Shown here: positions 1 to 9,722 of the stretch, in pieces
Layout of the letters: each line of letters opens with the position of its first letter
Numbering within the stretch: the stretch's first letter is position 1
Assembly: GCF_963675165.1 (NCBI RefSeq)
Contig: NC_087385.1
Location: 2,418,501 to 2,482,500, forward strand
DNA length: 64,000 nucleotides
Source of the DNA: Halichondria panicea
Lineage: Eukaryota; Porifera; Demospongiae; Suberitida; Halichondriidae
Reading direction: 5' to 3'
Program-made: the position numbers and the translations under genes
Notes under the pieces: model-generated
What the model was told of the DNA's origin: nothing
Database searches by the model: none
The model's input: only the letters and a program-made list of their open reading frames with translations

Positions 1-30
1 ATGATTGTTTACGATCATTACCATTGGCAG

Positions 31-619
31 GTTTAACTAACACCACTGTGACAGCACTGGGAGTGTGGGTGGGATTGCTCCTGATCATAGTGATGATTCT
101 TCTCGCCGTATTTGTTACCGTCCTGGCAGTCTGCTTTAAGAAAGTGAACAAGAAAGGGGAAAGGTATGCCAACAAACACCCTTTAATGCAGTGATGCTTG
201 TTTGTAGTAGTTTTCCATGAACATGCATACAAGGCTGTAATAAGAAAACTTTGGAGCATACTAAAGGCCTGACACCAAAATCTGGTCTTGAGGCATTAGG
301 TGAACGCCAGAAATATTAATTCTCTCTGTTGAGTGACTAGCACAACAGATTTAACGATGTTCAGATTGAGCCCAGGCTTATATTTGAAACCAAGCTCGAA
401 CTAAACACGTTTTTCTATTAATTGACTAACCAAGCTTTCAAAATAGGCCACATTTTTACAGCATACATAATTATTGTATGGTACACAATATCATAGGCCA
501 CACTACAGTCACACGTACACACTTGTACTAGTTCAAATGCACATTTAACTTAATCTGTTACCACTACAGGATCTAGGAGCAACGTACCGAACAAGAGAGC
601 TACAGTAACATCGGCATAA
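31..619 (+). CDS. 3' end of a single-pass membrane protein (partial, two exons)
   Basis: An exon opens after an AG at 29-30 and ends at a GT donor at 164. Its only open frame gives a hydrophobic helix of about 25 residues (core VGLLLIIVMILLAVFVTVLA) followed by a basic stop-transfer stretch (CFKKVNKKGER). The last exon probably starts at 577 after a CTAG acceptor, joins in phase 2 and stops at 617-619. The other frame of that exon carries an SYSNIGI motif that would resemble a phosphotyrosine site, but reaching it needs an acceptor that puts a TAG in frame. The ectodomain lies left of the window, so the family cannot be named. A receptor is likely; the tail sequence is uncertain. Confidence 0.5.
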
Positions 620-752
620 ACCCTCTTATAAAAAAAACTGAGATTTTAGAATAGTTTGGCAGCAATCACTATTATCAGTCACTCAGTATAAATTGACACA
701 CATGATTATAACACAATTTTATTGGCGTAATAATTATGAGTACTGTACTTAC

Positions 753-2740
753 CCCCTGTGGCTTGCCAGTGATCCCAAACTCTCCTGAAGATTTGTTCAG
801 ACCTTTTAAGTCTGCAAACAATAGTGCAAGCCATTAACAGTATCGTACGTACGAGTGTCACTTTTGAGTCCAAATCATAAAGCCAATAAGACAACCATAA
901 TTATAGCACGAAAATTTCGCGAGGCTTAATTTTCGCAGGTTAGCAATCCTCCACGAAAATTAGGTCGACAAAATTATAACAGAAGACACAACATTATTTA
1001 ACCAGATAGGGCGAAATGTATTCAGCTATTCCACGAAATTTAAGTGCCTCAACAATTTTGCACTATTAACAGGGTGTCATACAGGATTTTGAAGTAGAGG
1101 GAGGAAATATCGTACGCAGAGTGTGTTGAGCTAGGAGAACCCAGGGGCATGTCCCCCTGGATTGTTATAATTAGGTGGTCTTAGACACTAGTTGATAAGA
1201 TCTACATGGGAAGTACATGGGAAAAGTGCCTCAGAGCAGGTATGGGACTTAGTATACCTGCAAATTTACTTGCATACCTAGTATTCCGTTGTCAAGTAAT
1301 TATAATGTAGTCAAGTGGTTTGCGCATGCGCACTAGTATCTAAATGAGTTAGACACTGTTTTGTCGGTGTCCATGTGATTTAGAAGCCCTCAGCCACTTG
1401 TAGTACCCTCGCTACGCTCAGGATACTAATCAGTGACTTTGGGCTTCTAAATCCTATAGACACCTCCAAAACAGTTATTATTTAGTGAATTGTGGTGGGT
1501 TTTGGGGTTGCCTTTGCATAGTCATACAACTATATAGTACCTGAATGCAAATTTAGGGGGGGATAATCCCCCTTTCCCCTGTATGACACCTGCTATATGG
1601 TATTAAGCGAAACACCATAAGCAGTGTGTAAGATGTACATGTATGGTCGTAATTATAATTATACTTCTAACATGAACCTCTACGAAGGACCCTTATGAAT
1701 CCACAAACCTGGACAAACTACTGCATGTGGTGTTTCCCTGTAATCTACAACTATGATGATTAATAACTACTGAGTAGCCATGGCAATTACCTGCCAAGAG
1801 CCTGTGCACAGCTGATGGGGTTCCCTGGCCAGTGAAGAAGTCGTCAGCACTGACTGTCTGCTCCACACTGGGACTAGGGGGACAAGCAATCTACTAAATA
1901 TCATGCCATATCTTTTAATTAGAATAATATCCTACACAACATTGCTTAACACTGAGCATTAAACCAAGGCATACTCTACAATCACTATACATACTTCTCA
2001 GTGACATTTTAGAAACGTAAATCATTGACCCGACCTACTGCGACTTCCAAACTCTAGACCTAATGTTCACCTTCAGACGTAAGGCCAAGAAGTACGTCAT
2101 GTATGGTCATACCACAAAAGAGGAGCACAGGTGCACTCTCAACTACAGATATGTATAGGCGCTCTTAAAACAGCTGGACAAAGTGTACCCACCTTGGAGT
2201 AGCTATGTCATCCACATCGTTGGCATAGTAATCATCAAAGTCCTCGTCACTGTCTAAGTAATCTCCCTCTTCGTCACTGACCTGCCCCGCCTCCAAACAA
2301 GACGCTGCCCGCTCCAACACTTGTGTGAGAGATCGGCTGGCCGAGCTCAGGTAGTCCATCTCGACAGACAGGAGAGGAATGCAGCTGTCATTGTCACTCC
2401 ATACGCCCTAAGAGGGACAAGAATATTACTCGTGTTCTGCTTATAATATCAAAATTAATGACATTTGTAACACAAAATGTAATCTGGTGTTCTAAACTTA
2501 TATCAAGCGTTCAGTACAGTTAGTTTGAGTTGGCGCTGTAATTACACTAATTAACTACGGTAGTGATACTGATAGTTGTCATACGGTCATGTGACGTGTT
2601 GGTGTACCCATTCCTCAGTGCCCAATTTCTCTGGCACCGTGATGTAGAAAGAACTAGAGGGTGACCTGAAGGAGACCTTTCTAGCCTGCTCATCCCCAGC
2701 CAACACAGTGAAGCCCTGAGCACTTTGATCAGCCCACTGT
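753..2740 (-). CDS. Possible UBE2Q-like (RWD plus E2) gene fragment, probably a remnant
   Basis: Four exon-like segments with good splice signals lie on the minus strand: about 2596-2740, 2193-2407, 1791-1890 and 753-811. The first two join in phase and give an RWD-like stretch, then an acidic linker (DEEGDYLDSDEDFDDYY). The last two join in phase and read SAVHRLLADLKGLNKSSGEF, which resembles the start of the E2 fold in UBE2Q-type ubiquitin-conjugating enzymes after their acidic linker. The join between the second and third segments is out of phase, the catalytic-cysteine part is not present before the plus-strand gene at 1-620, and no first exon is visible before the fold-back repeats at 2794-2984. 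I infer a decayed or interrupted gene. The family assignment is tentative. Confidence 0.35.
905..1073. repeat. Short interspersed repeat, family D copy 1
   Basis: This AT-rich stretch shares the motifs TTAGCAATCCTCCACGAAA, ACAGAAGACACAAC and AATTTAAGTGCCTC, in the same order, with 7622-7802. It has no coding potential and looks like a MITE-like element. Confidence 0.6.
1074..1590. mobile_element. Non-autonomous element with GTGTCATACAGG termini, containing a nested fold-back
   Basis: It begins GGGTGTCATACAGG and ends CCTGTATGACACC, so its ends are inverted repeats. The same termini and the internal GGTGGGTTTTGGGG-like stretch recur at 31979-32387. Inside it, 1355-1478 is a second inverted repeat: a left arm with GACACTGTTTTG and GATTTAGAAGCCC pairs with a right arm with GGGCTTCTAAATC and CCAAAACAGT. 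That suggests one small element inserted into another. No ORF is present. Confidence 0.65.
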
Positions 2741-2793
2741 CTGCACAAAGAAAAAACTCCTTTCCAGTCCATTCTGTTTCTTTCCGGTACGGG

Positions 2794-2860
2794 TATAGTC
2801 GAGCGCCGCCGCCCTCCTCCTCGGGCAACGGTAGAGGGCGGCGGCGCCCGACTAGTATAG
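2794..2860. repeat. GC-rich fold-back (inverted repeat)
   Basis: Arms of about 22-26 bases (left with GAGCGCCGCCGCCCT, right with AGGGCGGCGGCGCCCG) surround a loop of about 18 bases. The arms are far more GC-rich than the surrounding DNA. Confidence 0.7.
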
Positions 2861-2910
2861 GTACAGATCAGACGATAGGTGGGGCCAAACCGCCGGGGAG
2901 GGGGGGGGAT

Positions 2911-2984
2911 AGTCTCGCGGGCTATAATGATAACTACTAGATCTATACTGTAGTATCAGATTGTGGAGTATGGCCCGCGAGACT
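2911..2984. repeat. Fold-back with AGTCTCGCGGGC arms
   Basis: AGTCTCGCGGGCTATA at 2911 is matched by its reverse complement (one mismatch) ending at 2984, with an AT-rich loop of about 42 bases. G-runs flank it on both sides. It lies just upstream of the first M20 gene. Confidence 0.7.
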
Positions 2985-3055
2985 AGGGGGGGGGGCCAGA
3001 TCTACACATACCTGCCCTGCCCACTTTTTTTAATAACAGGATCTAGGAGCCAAGG

Positions 3056-4210
3056 ATGACCATGTCTTTGAAAGGAATAGCAAATGCTTCCATTGATGGC
3101 AAAGCTCAGGAGTTGTTTCAGCTGAGTGATGAAATTTGGAAGAACCCAGAACTTGCATTCAAGGAGTTCAAGGCTCATGAATTACTGACAAACTTCCTTG
3201 AGAAAGAAGGTTTCACTGTGGAACGCTCCTACACTGGTATCGAGACAGCTTTCAGGGCCACCTTTGGCTCTGGGAGACCCAATGTGTGTGTGATCTGTGA
3301 GTACGATGCTCTGCCTGAAATTGGTCATGCATGTGGACACAACCTCATAGCAGAGGCTGGAATTGCCACTGGTTTGGGTTTAAAAGCTGTTCTGGAATCA
3401 AGCGATGCCCCTAAGGGAATGTTAACCATCATGGGAACCCCAGCAGAAGAAGGTGGAGCAGGGAAAGTGTTCTTGATTGAGAATGGAGCATTTGTTGACA
3501 TCGATATTTCAATGATGGTGCACCCATTCCCATCCACAATTGTTCAACCTGGCATGATTGCTCGGAAACAACTCGAGGTGACATACACTGGCAAGGCGGC
3601 TCATGCTGCTGCTTTTCCGTGGGAAGGGGTGAACGCACTGGATGCAGCTGTGATGGCCTACACCTCTATCTCTGCCCTCAGACAGCAAATGAAGCCAACT
3701 TGGAGGGTACATGGAATCATTACCAACGGAGGAGCCAAACCAAACATCATACCAGAGAAAAGCGTGTTGTTATACTATATTCGAGCACCTATTAGTACCG
3801 AACTGGAAATTTTAGTCGAAAAAGTGACGAAGTGTTTTGAAGCAGCAGCCACAGCAACTGGATGTCAAATCGAGCTCAGGGAACCAAAACCAATGTATTT
3901 GAACCTCAAAAGCAACCCTTTTATGTCTGATCTGTATTTTAAAAATGCAACTGAACTTGGTTGTACAAAAATGGCTATGGAAGCTGAAGGCTCTGCTTCT
4001 ACTGACATGGGTAATGTTTCACATATTGTACCCTCGATTCATCCTTGCTATGCTATCGGCTCTGGGGAAGTGAACCACACTCGAGAATTCACTGCTGTGG
4101 CCAACACCCCTGAGGCGCACACAGCTACTCTGACTGCTGCCAAAGCCATGGCTCACACATGCATCGATGTGCTCACTACTGACGGAATGTTGGAGAAGAT
4201 AAAACTTTAA
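3056..4210 (+). CDS. M20 family metallopeptidase / amidohydrolase, PM20D2-like (copy 1)
   Basis: One uninterrupted frame of 384 residues, the usual length for M20 peptidases. Residues expected of the di-metal site are present: GHACGHN, GTPAEEG, MMVHP and, near the C-terminus, EVNHTREF. The dimerisation domain holds GKAAHAAAFPWEG, whose histidine is typically important for activity. The best family resemblance is PM20D2 (peptidase M20 domain-containing protein 2), known in vertebrates to cleave beta-alanyl dipeptides; the substrate here is unknown. No signal peptide is seen, so it is probably cytosolic. A pyrimidine-rich tract and AG at about 3037-3039 just before the ATG suggests a spliced 5' leader. 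The ATG at 3056 is followed by a second one six bases later. Confidence 0.88.
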   Translation: MTMSLKGIANASIDGKAQELFQLSDEIWKNPELAFKEFKAHELLTNFLEKEGFTVERSYTGIETAFRATFGSGRPNVCVICEYDALPEIGHACGHNLIAEAGIATGLGLKAVLESSDAPKGMLTIMGTPAEEGGAGKVFLIENGAFVDIDISMMVHPFPSTIVQPGMIARKQLEVTYTGKAAHAAAFPWEGVNALDAAVMAYTSISALRQQMKPTWRVHGIITNGGAKPNIIPEKSVLLYYIRAPISTELEILVEKVTKCFEAAATATGCQIELREPKPMYLNLKSNPFMSDLYFKNATELGCTKMAMEAEGSASTDMGNVSHIVPSIHPCYAIGSGEVNHTREFTAVANTPEAHTATLTAAKAMAHTCIDVLTTDGMLEKIKL

Positions 4211-4372
4211 AAAATGTTTTACTAGATCGAAAAAAGCGTGTAACACTTTAATATCCACTATTATTTTCTTTGTCTTTCTGTAGCTATAATTATAGGGTAT
4301 AAATTTTGATGTACTGGTTTGCTGCACTGGATAGATCTAGGCATAGTAAGCTTTCCAAGCAGGCAAATATAA
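4211..4372. repeat. Intergenic part of a tandem duplication (left copy)
   Basis: The sequence after copy 1, from TGTTTTACTAGATCGAAAAA through GTACTGGTTTGCTGCACTGG to CCAAGCAGGCAAATA, recurs at 5641-5796 after copy 2. The duplication unit therefore covered gene plus spacer, about 1.4 kb. Confidence 0.85.
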
Positions 4373-4479
4373 ACCCAAAGAAACGCTAAAAGGTCAAGAA
4401 CCCTTAACCCAGGACTTCGGCCTTTCAGACTTATTGCTGAATAGGCTTTTTTTGGCTGAGTGAGCATGCAAGATAAAAC

Positions 4480-5640
4480 ATGACCTCTTTGAAAGGAATA
4501 GCAAATGCTTTCATTGATAGCAAAGCTCAGGAGTTGTTTCAGCTGAGTGATAAACTTTGGAAGAATCCAGAACTTGCATTCAAGGAGTTCAAGGCTCATG
4601 AATTACTGACAAACTTCCTTGAAAAAGAAGGTTTCACTGTGGAACGCTCCTACACTGGTATCGAAACAGCTTTCAGGGCCACCTTTGGCTCTGGGAGACC
4701 CAATGTGTGTGTGATCTGTGAATATGATGCTCTGCCTGAAATCGGTCATGCATGTGGACACAACCTCATAGCAGAGGCTGGAGTTGCTGCTGGTTTGGGT
4801 TTGAAAGCTGTTCTGGAATCAAGTGATGCCCCAAAGGGAATGTTAACGATTATGGGCACCCCAGCAGAAGAAGGTGGAGCAGGGAAAGTGTTCTTGATTG
4901 AGAATGGAGCATTTGTTGACATTGATATTTCAATGATGGTGCACCCGTTCCCATCCACAATTGTTCAACCTAGCATGATTGCTGTGAAACAGCTCGACGT
5001 GACATACACTGGCAAGGCGGCCCATGCTGCTGCGTTTCCCTGGGAGGGAGTGAACGCAATGGATGCAGCTGTGATGGCCTACACCTCTATCTCTGCCCTC
5101 AGACAGCAAATGAAGCCAACTTGGAGAGTCCATGGAATCATCACCAACGGAGGAGCCAAACCAAACATCATACCAGAGAAAAGTGTGGTGTCATACAATA
5201 TTCGAGCACCTACCAGTACTGAACTTGAAACTTTAGCCGAAAAAGTGACGAAGTGTTTTGAAGCAGCAGCCACAGCAACTGGATGTCAAATTGAAATCAG
5301 GGAACCAAATCCAATGTATTTGAACCTCAAGAGCAACCCTTTTATGTCCGATCTGTATTTTAAAAACGCAACTGAGCTTGGTTTTACAGAAATGTCTATG
5401 GAAGCTGAAGTCTCTGCTTCTACTGACATGGGTAATGTTTCACATATTGTACCCTCGATTCATCCTTGCTATGCTATCGGCTCTGGGGAAGTGAACCACA
5501 CTCGAGAATTCACTGCTGTGGCCAACACCCCTGAGGCGCACACAGCTACTCTGACTGCTGCCAAAGCCATGGCTCACACATGCATCGATGTGCTCACTAC
5601 TGGCGGAATGTTGGAGAAGATAAAACTTTTAAAAAATTAA
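4480..5640 (+). CDS. M20 family metallopeptidase, PM20D2-like (copy 2)
   Basis: A 386-residue intact frame, nearly identical to copy 1 along its whole length, including silent sites, so a recent tandem duplicate. All metal-site motifs (GHACGHN, PAEE, MVHP, NHTREF) and the GKAAHAAAFPWEG segment are present. It ends in LLKN, three residues longer than copy 1. It starts at ATG 4480, reading MTSLKGIANAF, which aligns with MSLKGIAN of copy 1. Its catalytic ability looks unimpaired. Confidence 0.87.
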   Translation: MTSLKGIANAFIDSKAQELFQLSDKLWKNPELAFKEFKAHELLTNFLEKEGFTVERSYTGIETAFRATFGSGRPNVCVICEYDALPEIGHACGHNLIAEAGVAAGLGLKAVLESSDAPKGMLTIMGTPAEEGGAGKVFLIENGAFVDIDISMMVHPFPSTIVQPSMIAVKQLDVTYTGKAAHAAAFPWEGVNAMDAAVMAYTSISALRQQMKPTWRVHGIITNGGAKPNIIPEKSVVSYNIRAPTSTELETLAEKVTKCFEAAATATGCQIEIREPNPMYLNLKSNPFMSDLYFKNATELGFTEMSMEAEVSASTDMGNVSHIVPSIHPCYAIGSGEVNHTREFTAVANTPEAHTATLTAAKAMAHTCIDVLTTGGMLEKIKLLKN

Positions 5641-5796
5641 TGTTTTACTAGATCGAAAAAAGCATGTAACACCTTTAATAGTGTGGATATTATTTTATTT
5701 GTCTTTCTGTAGCTATAATTATAGGGTATAAATTTTGATTACTGGTTTGCTGCACTGGATAGATCTAGCATAGTAAGCTTTCCAAGCAGGCAAATA
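5641..5796. repeat. Intergenic part of the tandem duplication (right copy)
   Basis: Matches 4211-4372 up to AAGCAGGCAAATA, then jumps directly into M20 coding sequence at AATCCAGAACTTGC. The bases that should lie between (about 190, with the ATG and the first roughly 27 codons) are missing, which defines the deletion that disabled copy 3. Confidence 0.85.
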
Positions 5797-6868
5797 GAAT
5801 CCAGAACTTGCATTCAAGGAGTTCAAGGCTCATGAATTACTGACAAACTTCCTTGAGAAAGAAGGTTTCACTGTGGAACGCTCCTACACTGGTATCGAGA
5901 CAGCTTTCAGGGCCACCTTTGGCTCTGGGAGACCCAATGTGTGTGTGATCTGTGAATATGATGCTCTGCCTGAAATCGGTCATGCATGTGGACACAACCT
6001 CATAGCAGAGGCTGGCTGGAGTTGCTGCTGGTTTGGGTTTGAAAGCTGTTCTGGAATCAAGTGATGCCCCAAAGGGATGTTAACGATTATGGGCACCCCA
6101 GCAGAAGAAGGTGGAGCAGGGAAAGTGTTCTTGATTGAGAATGGAGCATTTGTTGACATTGATATTTCAATGATGGTGCACCCATTCCCATCCACAATTG
6201 TTCAACCTAGCATGATTGCTGTGAAACAGCTCGACGTGACATACACTGGCAAGGCGGCCCATGCTGCTGCGTTTCCCTGGGAGGGAGTGAACGCACTGGA
6301 TGCAGCTGTGATGGCCTACACCTCTATCTCTGCCCTCGGACAGCAAATGAAGCCAATTTGGAGAGTCCATGGAATCATCACCAACGGAGGAGCCAAACCA
6401 AACATCATACCAGAGAAAAGTGTGGTGTCATACAATATTCGAGCACCTACCAGTACTGAACTTGAAACTTTAGTCGAAAAAGTGACGAAGTGTTTTGAAG
6501 CAGCAGCCACAGCAACTGGATGTCAAATCGAGATCAGGGAACCAAAACCAATGTATTTGAACCTCAAGAGCAACCCTTTTATGTCCGATCTGTATTTTAA
6601 TAATGCAACTGAGCTTGGTTGTACAAAAATGGCTATGGAAGCTGAAGGCTCTGCTTCTACTGACATGGCTAATGTTTCACATATTGTACCCTCGATTCAT
6701 CCTTGCTATGCTATCGGCTCTGGGGAAGTGAACCACACTCGAGAATTCACTGCTGTGGCCAACACCCCTGAGGCGCACACAGCTACTCTGACTGCTGCCA
6801 AAGCCATGGCTTACACATGCATCGATGTGCTCACTACTGATAGATTTTTGGAAATGATAAAATTCTAA
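5797..6868 (+). pseudogene. M20 PM20D2-like pseudogene (copy 3)
   Basis: Close relative of copy 2 with several lesions. The start codon and N-terminus are deleted, and a TAG lies immediately before the first homologous codon. At about 6012-6020 a 4-base tandem duplication (CTGG) shifts the frame and leads to a TGA near 6062. At about 6076 one A of GGGAATG is missing, and from there the original frame resumes and stays open to a normal-looking C-terminus at 6868. The net change of the two indels is +3, but the stretch between them contains a stop. ATG 6077 could at best start a 263-residue fragment without the GHACGHN ligands. Confidence 0.88.
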
Positions 6869-8433
6869 AGAACCTTCTTCTAGGTCTGTATCTATGCCAC
6901 AAAGAAAAATGCAAGTTGTCCTGTTTTATACATTTTGTTTACATGTGTCATGTGTAATTGATATACTAATTGCAGGACGTGAAATTTACGCCAGACCTGA
7001 TGTATAGGGTTTTATGTTGATGGTTGATTATGCCCCTAATAATTATTAGTGCTAATTAATATCAGATGATTCCAGCCAATCAACTTAGTCACGACTGTGC
7101 TTTACTGTAAGCTGTTATAATGCAGTGCTTTTATGCACACTATAAACAAATAATTGAAAAGTGTGTGCTCTTAACAACGAACAGAGACGTCAAGGATTCA
7201 AATGTATAGCCATGTACCAAAACTATAGTTAAACTAACCAGTCAAGCTGTACATATATATGACAGGATGTACACGATCATGTTACAGCACTAAGACGCAC
7301 CTAACCGTGTTTTAGTGCTGGATGGGTTCTCGGTTACATAATGAACTTAGATTCACCTCTTGTGCACCATGTTAACCTCAAGCTCATCCTCGGAACACAG
7401 ATTGAAAGTGGCTAAAGTGTGTCTATTTTGGGGAGCAGATTGGCACAATAACTATAATTATAGTATGAGAACAATATAGGCAGATGTTGGAATGCATGCG
7501 TAGGTTAGCACATGCAAGTCGTTTAAACTTACTATGCTTGAGAATAAAATGTGCGCAATGTTTATTTTCGAGCAATCTACGTATATCTATCTACTGGGTA
7601 ATTTCCCACATAATTTATGAAGGGCTATAGCGCTAAATTTTTGAGACGCTTAAGTTTTGCTATTTTCGAGGGTTAGCAATCCTCCACGAAAGTTAGGTCC
7701 ACGAAATACTTAGCTAACAGAAGACACAACGTAAATTAACCAAATAATTATAGCACGAAATGTTTTTAGAAGCACTTTCACAAAAATTAAGTGCCTCGCG
7801 CTATACAGTATAATTAGTAACAGAGTCATGTAGCTATTTTTCCGGGGAGTTGGGGATCAAGTATTTCACAGGATTATTCAAGATTAAAACTTCACAGCTT
7901 TCACTTTTGAGGATATCCCTTGCACTATACCTATACATAAACAATGATTCCAAATTTTTAGGCGCATAATTCTTGACATCTGTAAAATCATGTGTGGCGC
8001 TTATATATATATACAGTAGTTTGCTTGATGTTACTAGATCTACTTGTGGGACGTGAATGTGAATTGTACGGTGTGCTCATGGTTTAATGAATACTGTATA
8101 GGCAATCACGGTTCCTAATGCTTATGCACTACATGCAACGAGAGATTAATAGTCATGCGGCTCATACCCCCCAAAATTAATATGGACCATCTGCCCCGAT
8201 GGGATCCAGTTTGACCAGTTGCAATATTAATACCTGCCAATCGAATTTTAAAAGGTGCAATTTAAATTCATTGCGCAGCATTATTTCTCCCAACATTGGT
8301 TTCAGTCATTATTATCAGGCATAATGAATCATAATTATATAATTATCAGTCTTCTGATGATCGAAATGTAAAAACAGCTTGTTCACATAACACACTGGCA
8401 GCAATCGTATTCAGAACATAAATATATTGTATA
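6869..8433. other. Intergenic region without a recognisable gene
   Basis: AT-rich DNA between M20 copies 3 and 4. Apart from a family D repeat at 7622-7802 I see no ORF with coding character, no RNA gene and no long inverted repeat. Confidence 0.6.
7622..7802. repeat. Short interspersed repeat, family D copy 2
   Basis: Shares GGTTAGCAATCCTCCACGAA, ACAGAAGACACAAC and AATTAAGTGCCTCG with 905-1073. It ends in GCGCTATACAGTA, like the termini of other small elements in this window. Confidence 0.6.
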
Positions 8434-9594
8434 TCAATCTTTAAAAGTATCCTTTATTTTCTCCATCAATCCATCAGTAGTGAGCACATCGATGCATGTG
8501 TGAGCCATGGCCTTGGCAGCAATCAAAGTAGCTGTGTGCGCCTCAGGGGTGTTGGCCGCGGCAGTGAATTCTCGAGTGTGGTTCACTTCCCCAGAGCCGA
8601 TAGCAAACATAGGATGAATGGAGGGAACAATGTACGATACATTTCCCATATCAGTAGAGCCACCTAGGTTTTCTTCAAGAATCATATCTTTAACTCCTAG
8701 ATCAACAATATTGCGATAATAGAGCTTGGCCAATGTATCATTATGTTTAACACTGGCAAAAGTATCTGCGGGCTCACATATTTCCACCTCACATCCAGTT
8801 GCCGTGGCTGCTGACTTGAAACATGCTGTCACCTTGCTTTTCAGAAGGTCCAAATCAGACATAGATGGGGCTCGAATATAGTACTCCATAGCAGCTTTCT
8901 CTGGTATAATGTTTGGTTTGGCTCCTCCGTTGGTGATGATTCCATGGACTCTCCAAGTTGGCTTCATTTGCTGTCTGAGGGCAGAGATAGAGGTGTACGC
9001 CATCACAGCTGCATCCAGTGCGTTCACTCCTTCCCACGGAAAAGCAGCAGCATGGGCTGCCTTGCCTGTGTAAGTTATATCTAATGGACATAAGCAGACA
9101 AAATCCGACATGACAACATCTTTCGGAGAGGGATGTACCATCATTGCAAAGTCGATATTCTCAAATGCACCGTTCTTAATCAATTTGATCTTTCCTCCAC
9201 CACCTTCTTCTGCTGGGGTGCCCATGATCGTTAACATTCCCTTTGGGGCATCGCTTGATTCCAGAACAGCTTTCAAACCCAAGCCAGCGGCAATTCCAGC
9301 CTCTGCTATGAGGTTGTGTCCACATGCATGACCGATTTTAGGCAGAGCATCGTACTCACAGATCACACACACATTGGGTCTCCCAGAGCCAAAGGTGGCC
9401 CTGAAAGCTGTCTCAATACCAGTGTAGGAGCGTTCCACAGTGAAACCTTCCTTCTCAAGGAAGTTTGTCAGTAATTCATGAGCCTTGAATTCCTTGAAGT
9501 TGAGTTCAGGATTCTTCCAAACTTCATTGCTAAGAAAAAACAGCTTCTCAGCATAATCATTAATCTTTTTAGACACTAAGTTCTTCAAGTCCAT
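8434..9594 (-). CDS. M20 family metallopeptidase, PM20D2-like (copy 4)
   Basis: An intact 386-residue frame on the minus strand. The N-terminus (MDLKNLVSKKINDYAEKLF) differs from copies 1-2, then the tract through GHACGHNLIAEAG and GKAAHAAAFPWEG to PNIIPEK is nearly identical to them. Two patches diverge: about residues 155-182 (HPSPKDVVMSDFVCLC) and about 240-315. The metal-site motifs are complete (GTPAEEG, MMVHP, NHTREF). It is transcribed away from copy 5, whose ATG is only 128 bases distant. Active-enzyme status is likely; a substrate different from copies 1-2 is an inference from the diverged patches. Confidence 0.87.
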   Translation of the reverse strand: MDLKNLVSKKINDYAEKLFFLSNEVWKNPELNFKEFKAHELLTNFLEKEGFTVERSYTGIETAFRATFGSGRPNVCVICEYDALPKIGHACGHNLIAEAGIAAGLGLKAVLESSDAPKGMLTIMGTPAEEGGGGKIKLIKNGAFENIDFAMMVHPSPKDVVMSDFVCLCPLDITYTGKAAHAAAFPWEGVNALDAAVMAYTSISALRQQMKPTWRVHGIITNGGAKPNIIPEKAAMEYYIRAPSMSDLDLLKSKVTACFKSAATATGCEVEICEPADTFASVKHNDTLAKLYYRNIVDLGVKDMILEENLGGSTDMGNVSYIVPSIHPMFAIGSGEVNHTREFTAAANTPEAHTATLIAAKAMAHTCIDVLTTDGLMEKIKDTFKD

Positions 9595-9722
9595 GGTATA
9601 TAGATCTAATTAACTTGCAGATTGCTTTATTACCGCTCTTGGAGATTTCTCACTCTGGAAACCATTCCCCTTCTCCCGGAGAGAAGGGGAGTGGTTTCCA
9701 GTCTAGATTAAAATCATTTTTT
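9595..9722. promoter_or_regulatory. Shared upstream region of divergent M20 copies 4 and 5
   Basis: The starts at 9594 (-) and 9723 (+) face away from each other across 128 bases, so promoter elements must be shared or overlap unless distal leaders exist. The gap contains a strong hairpin (9655-9701). No TATA box is obvious. Confidence 0.5.
9655..9701. repeat. 21-bp inverted repeat with 5-base loop between divergent genes
   Basis: CTGGAAACCATTCCCCTTCTC, loop CCGGA, then its reverse complement with one mismatch (T/C at arm position 11). It could form a cruciform, act as a symmetrical protein site, or be a small element remnant. Confidence 0.8.

Noticed and set aside
2547-2828. Minus-strand 93-codon ORF starting in the GC-rich hairpin
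   Set aside because: Its first half is the inverted repeat itself and the frame differs from the spliced exon 2596-2740.
567-3052. Shared 15-mer ACAGGATCTAGGAGC at 567 and 3038 as a possible trans-splice or common leader acceptor
   Set aside because: Only two occurrences; GATCTAG-type sequence is common in this DNA. Kept only as a possible acceptor for each gene.
9615-9722. Upstream extension of M20 copy 5 (36 residues from 9615)
   Set aside because: It translates the hairpin, lacks family similarity, and would overlap the upstream region of copy 4; ATG 9723 aligns with the other copies.
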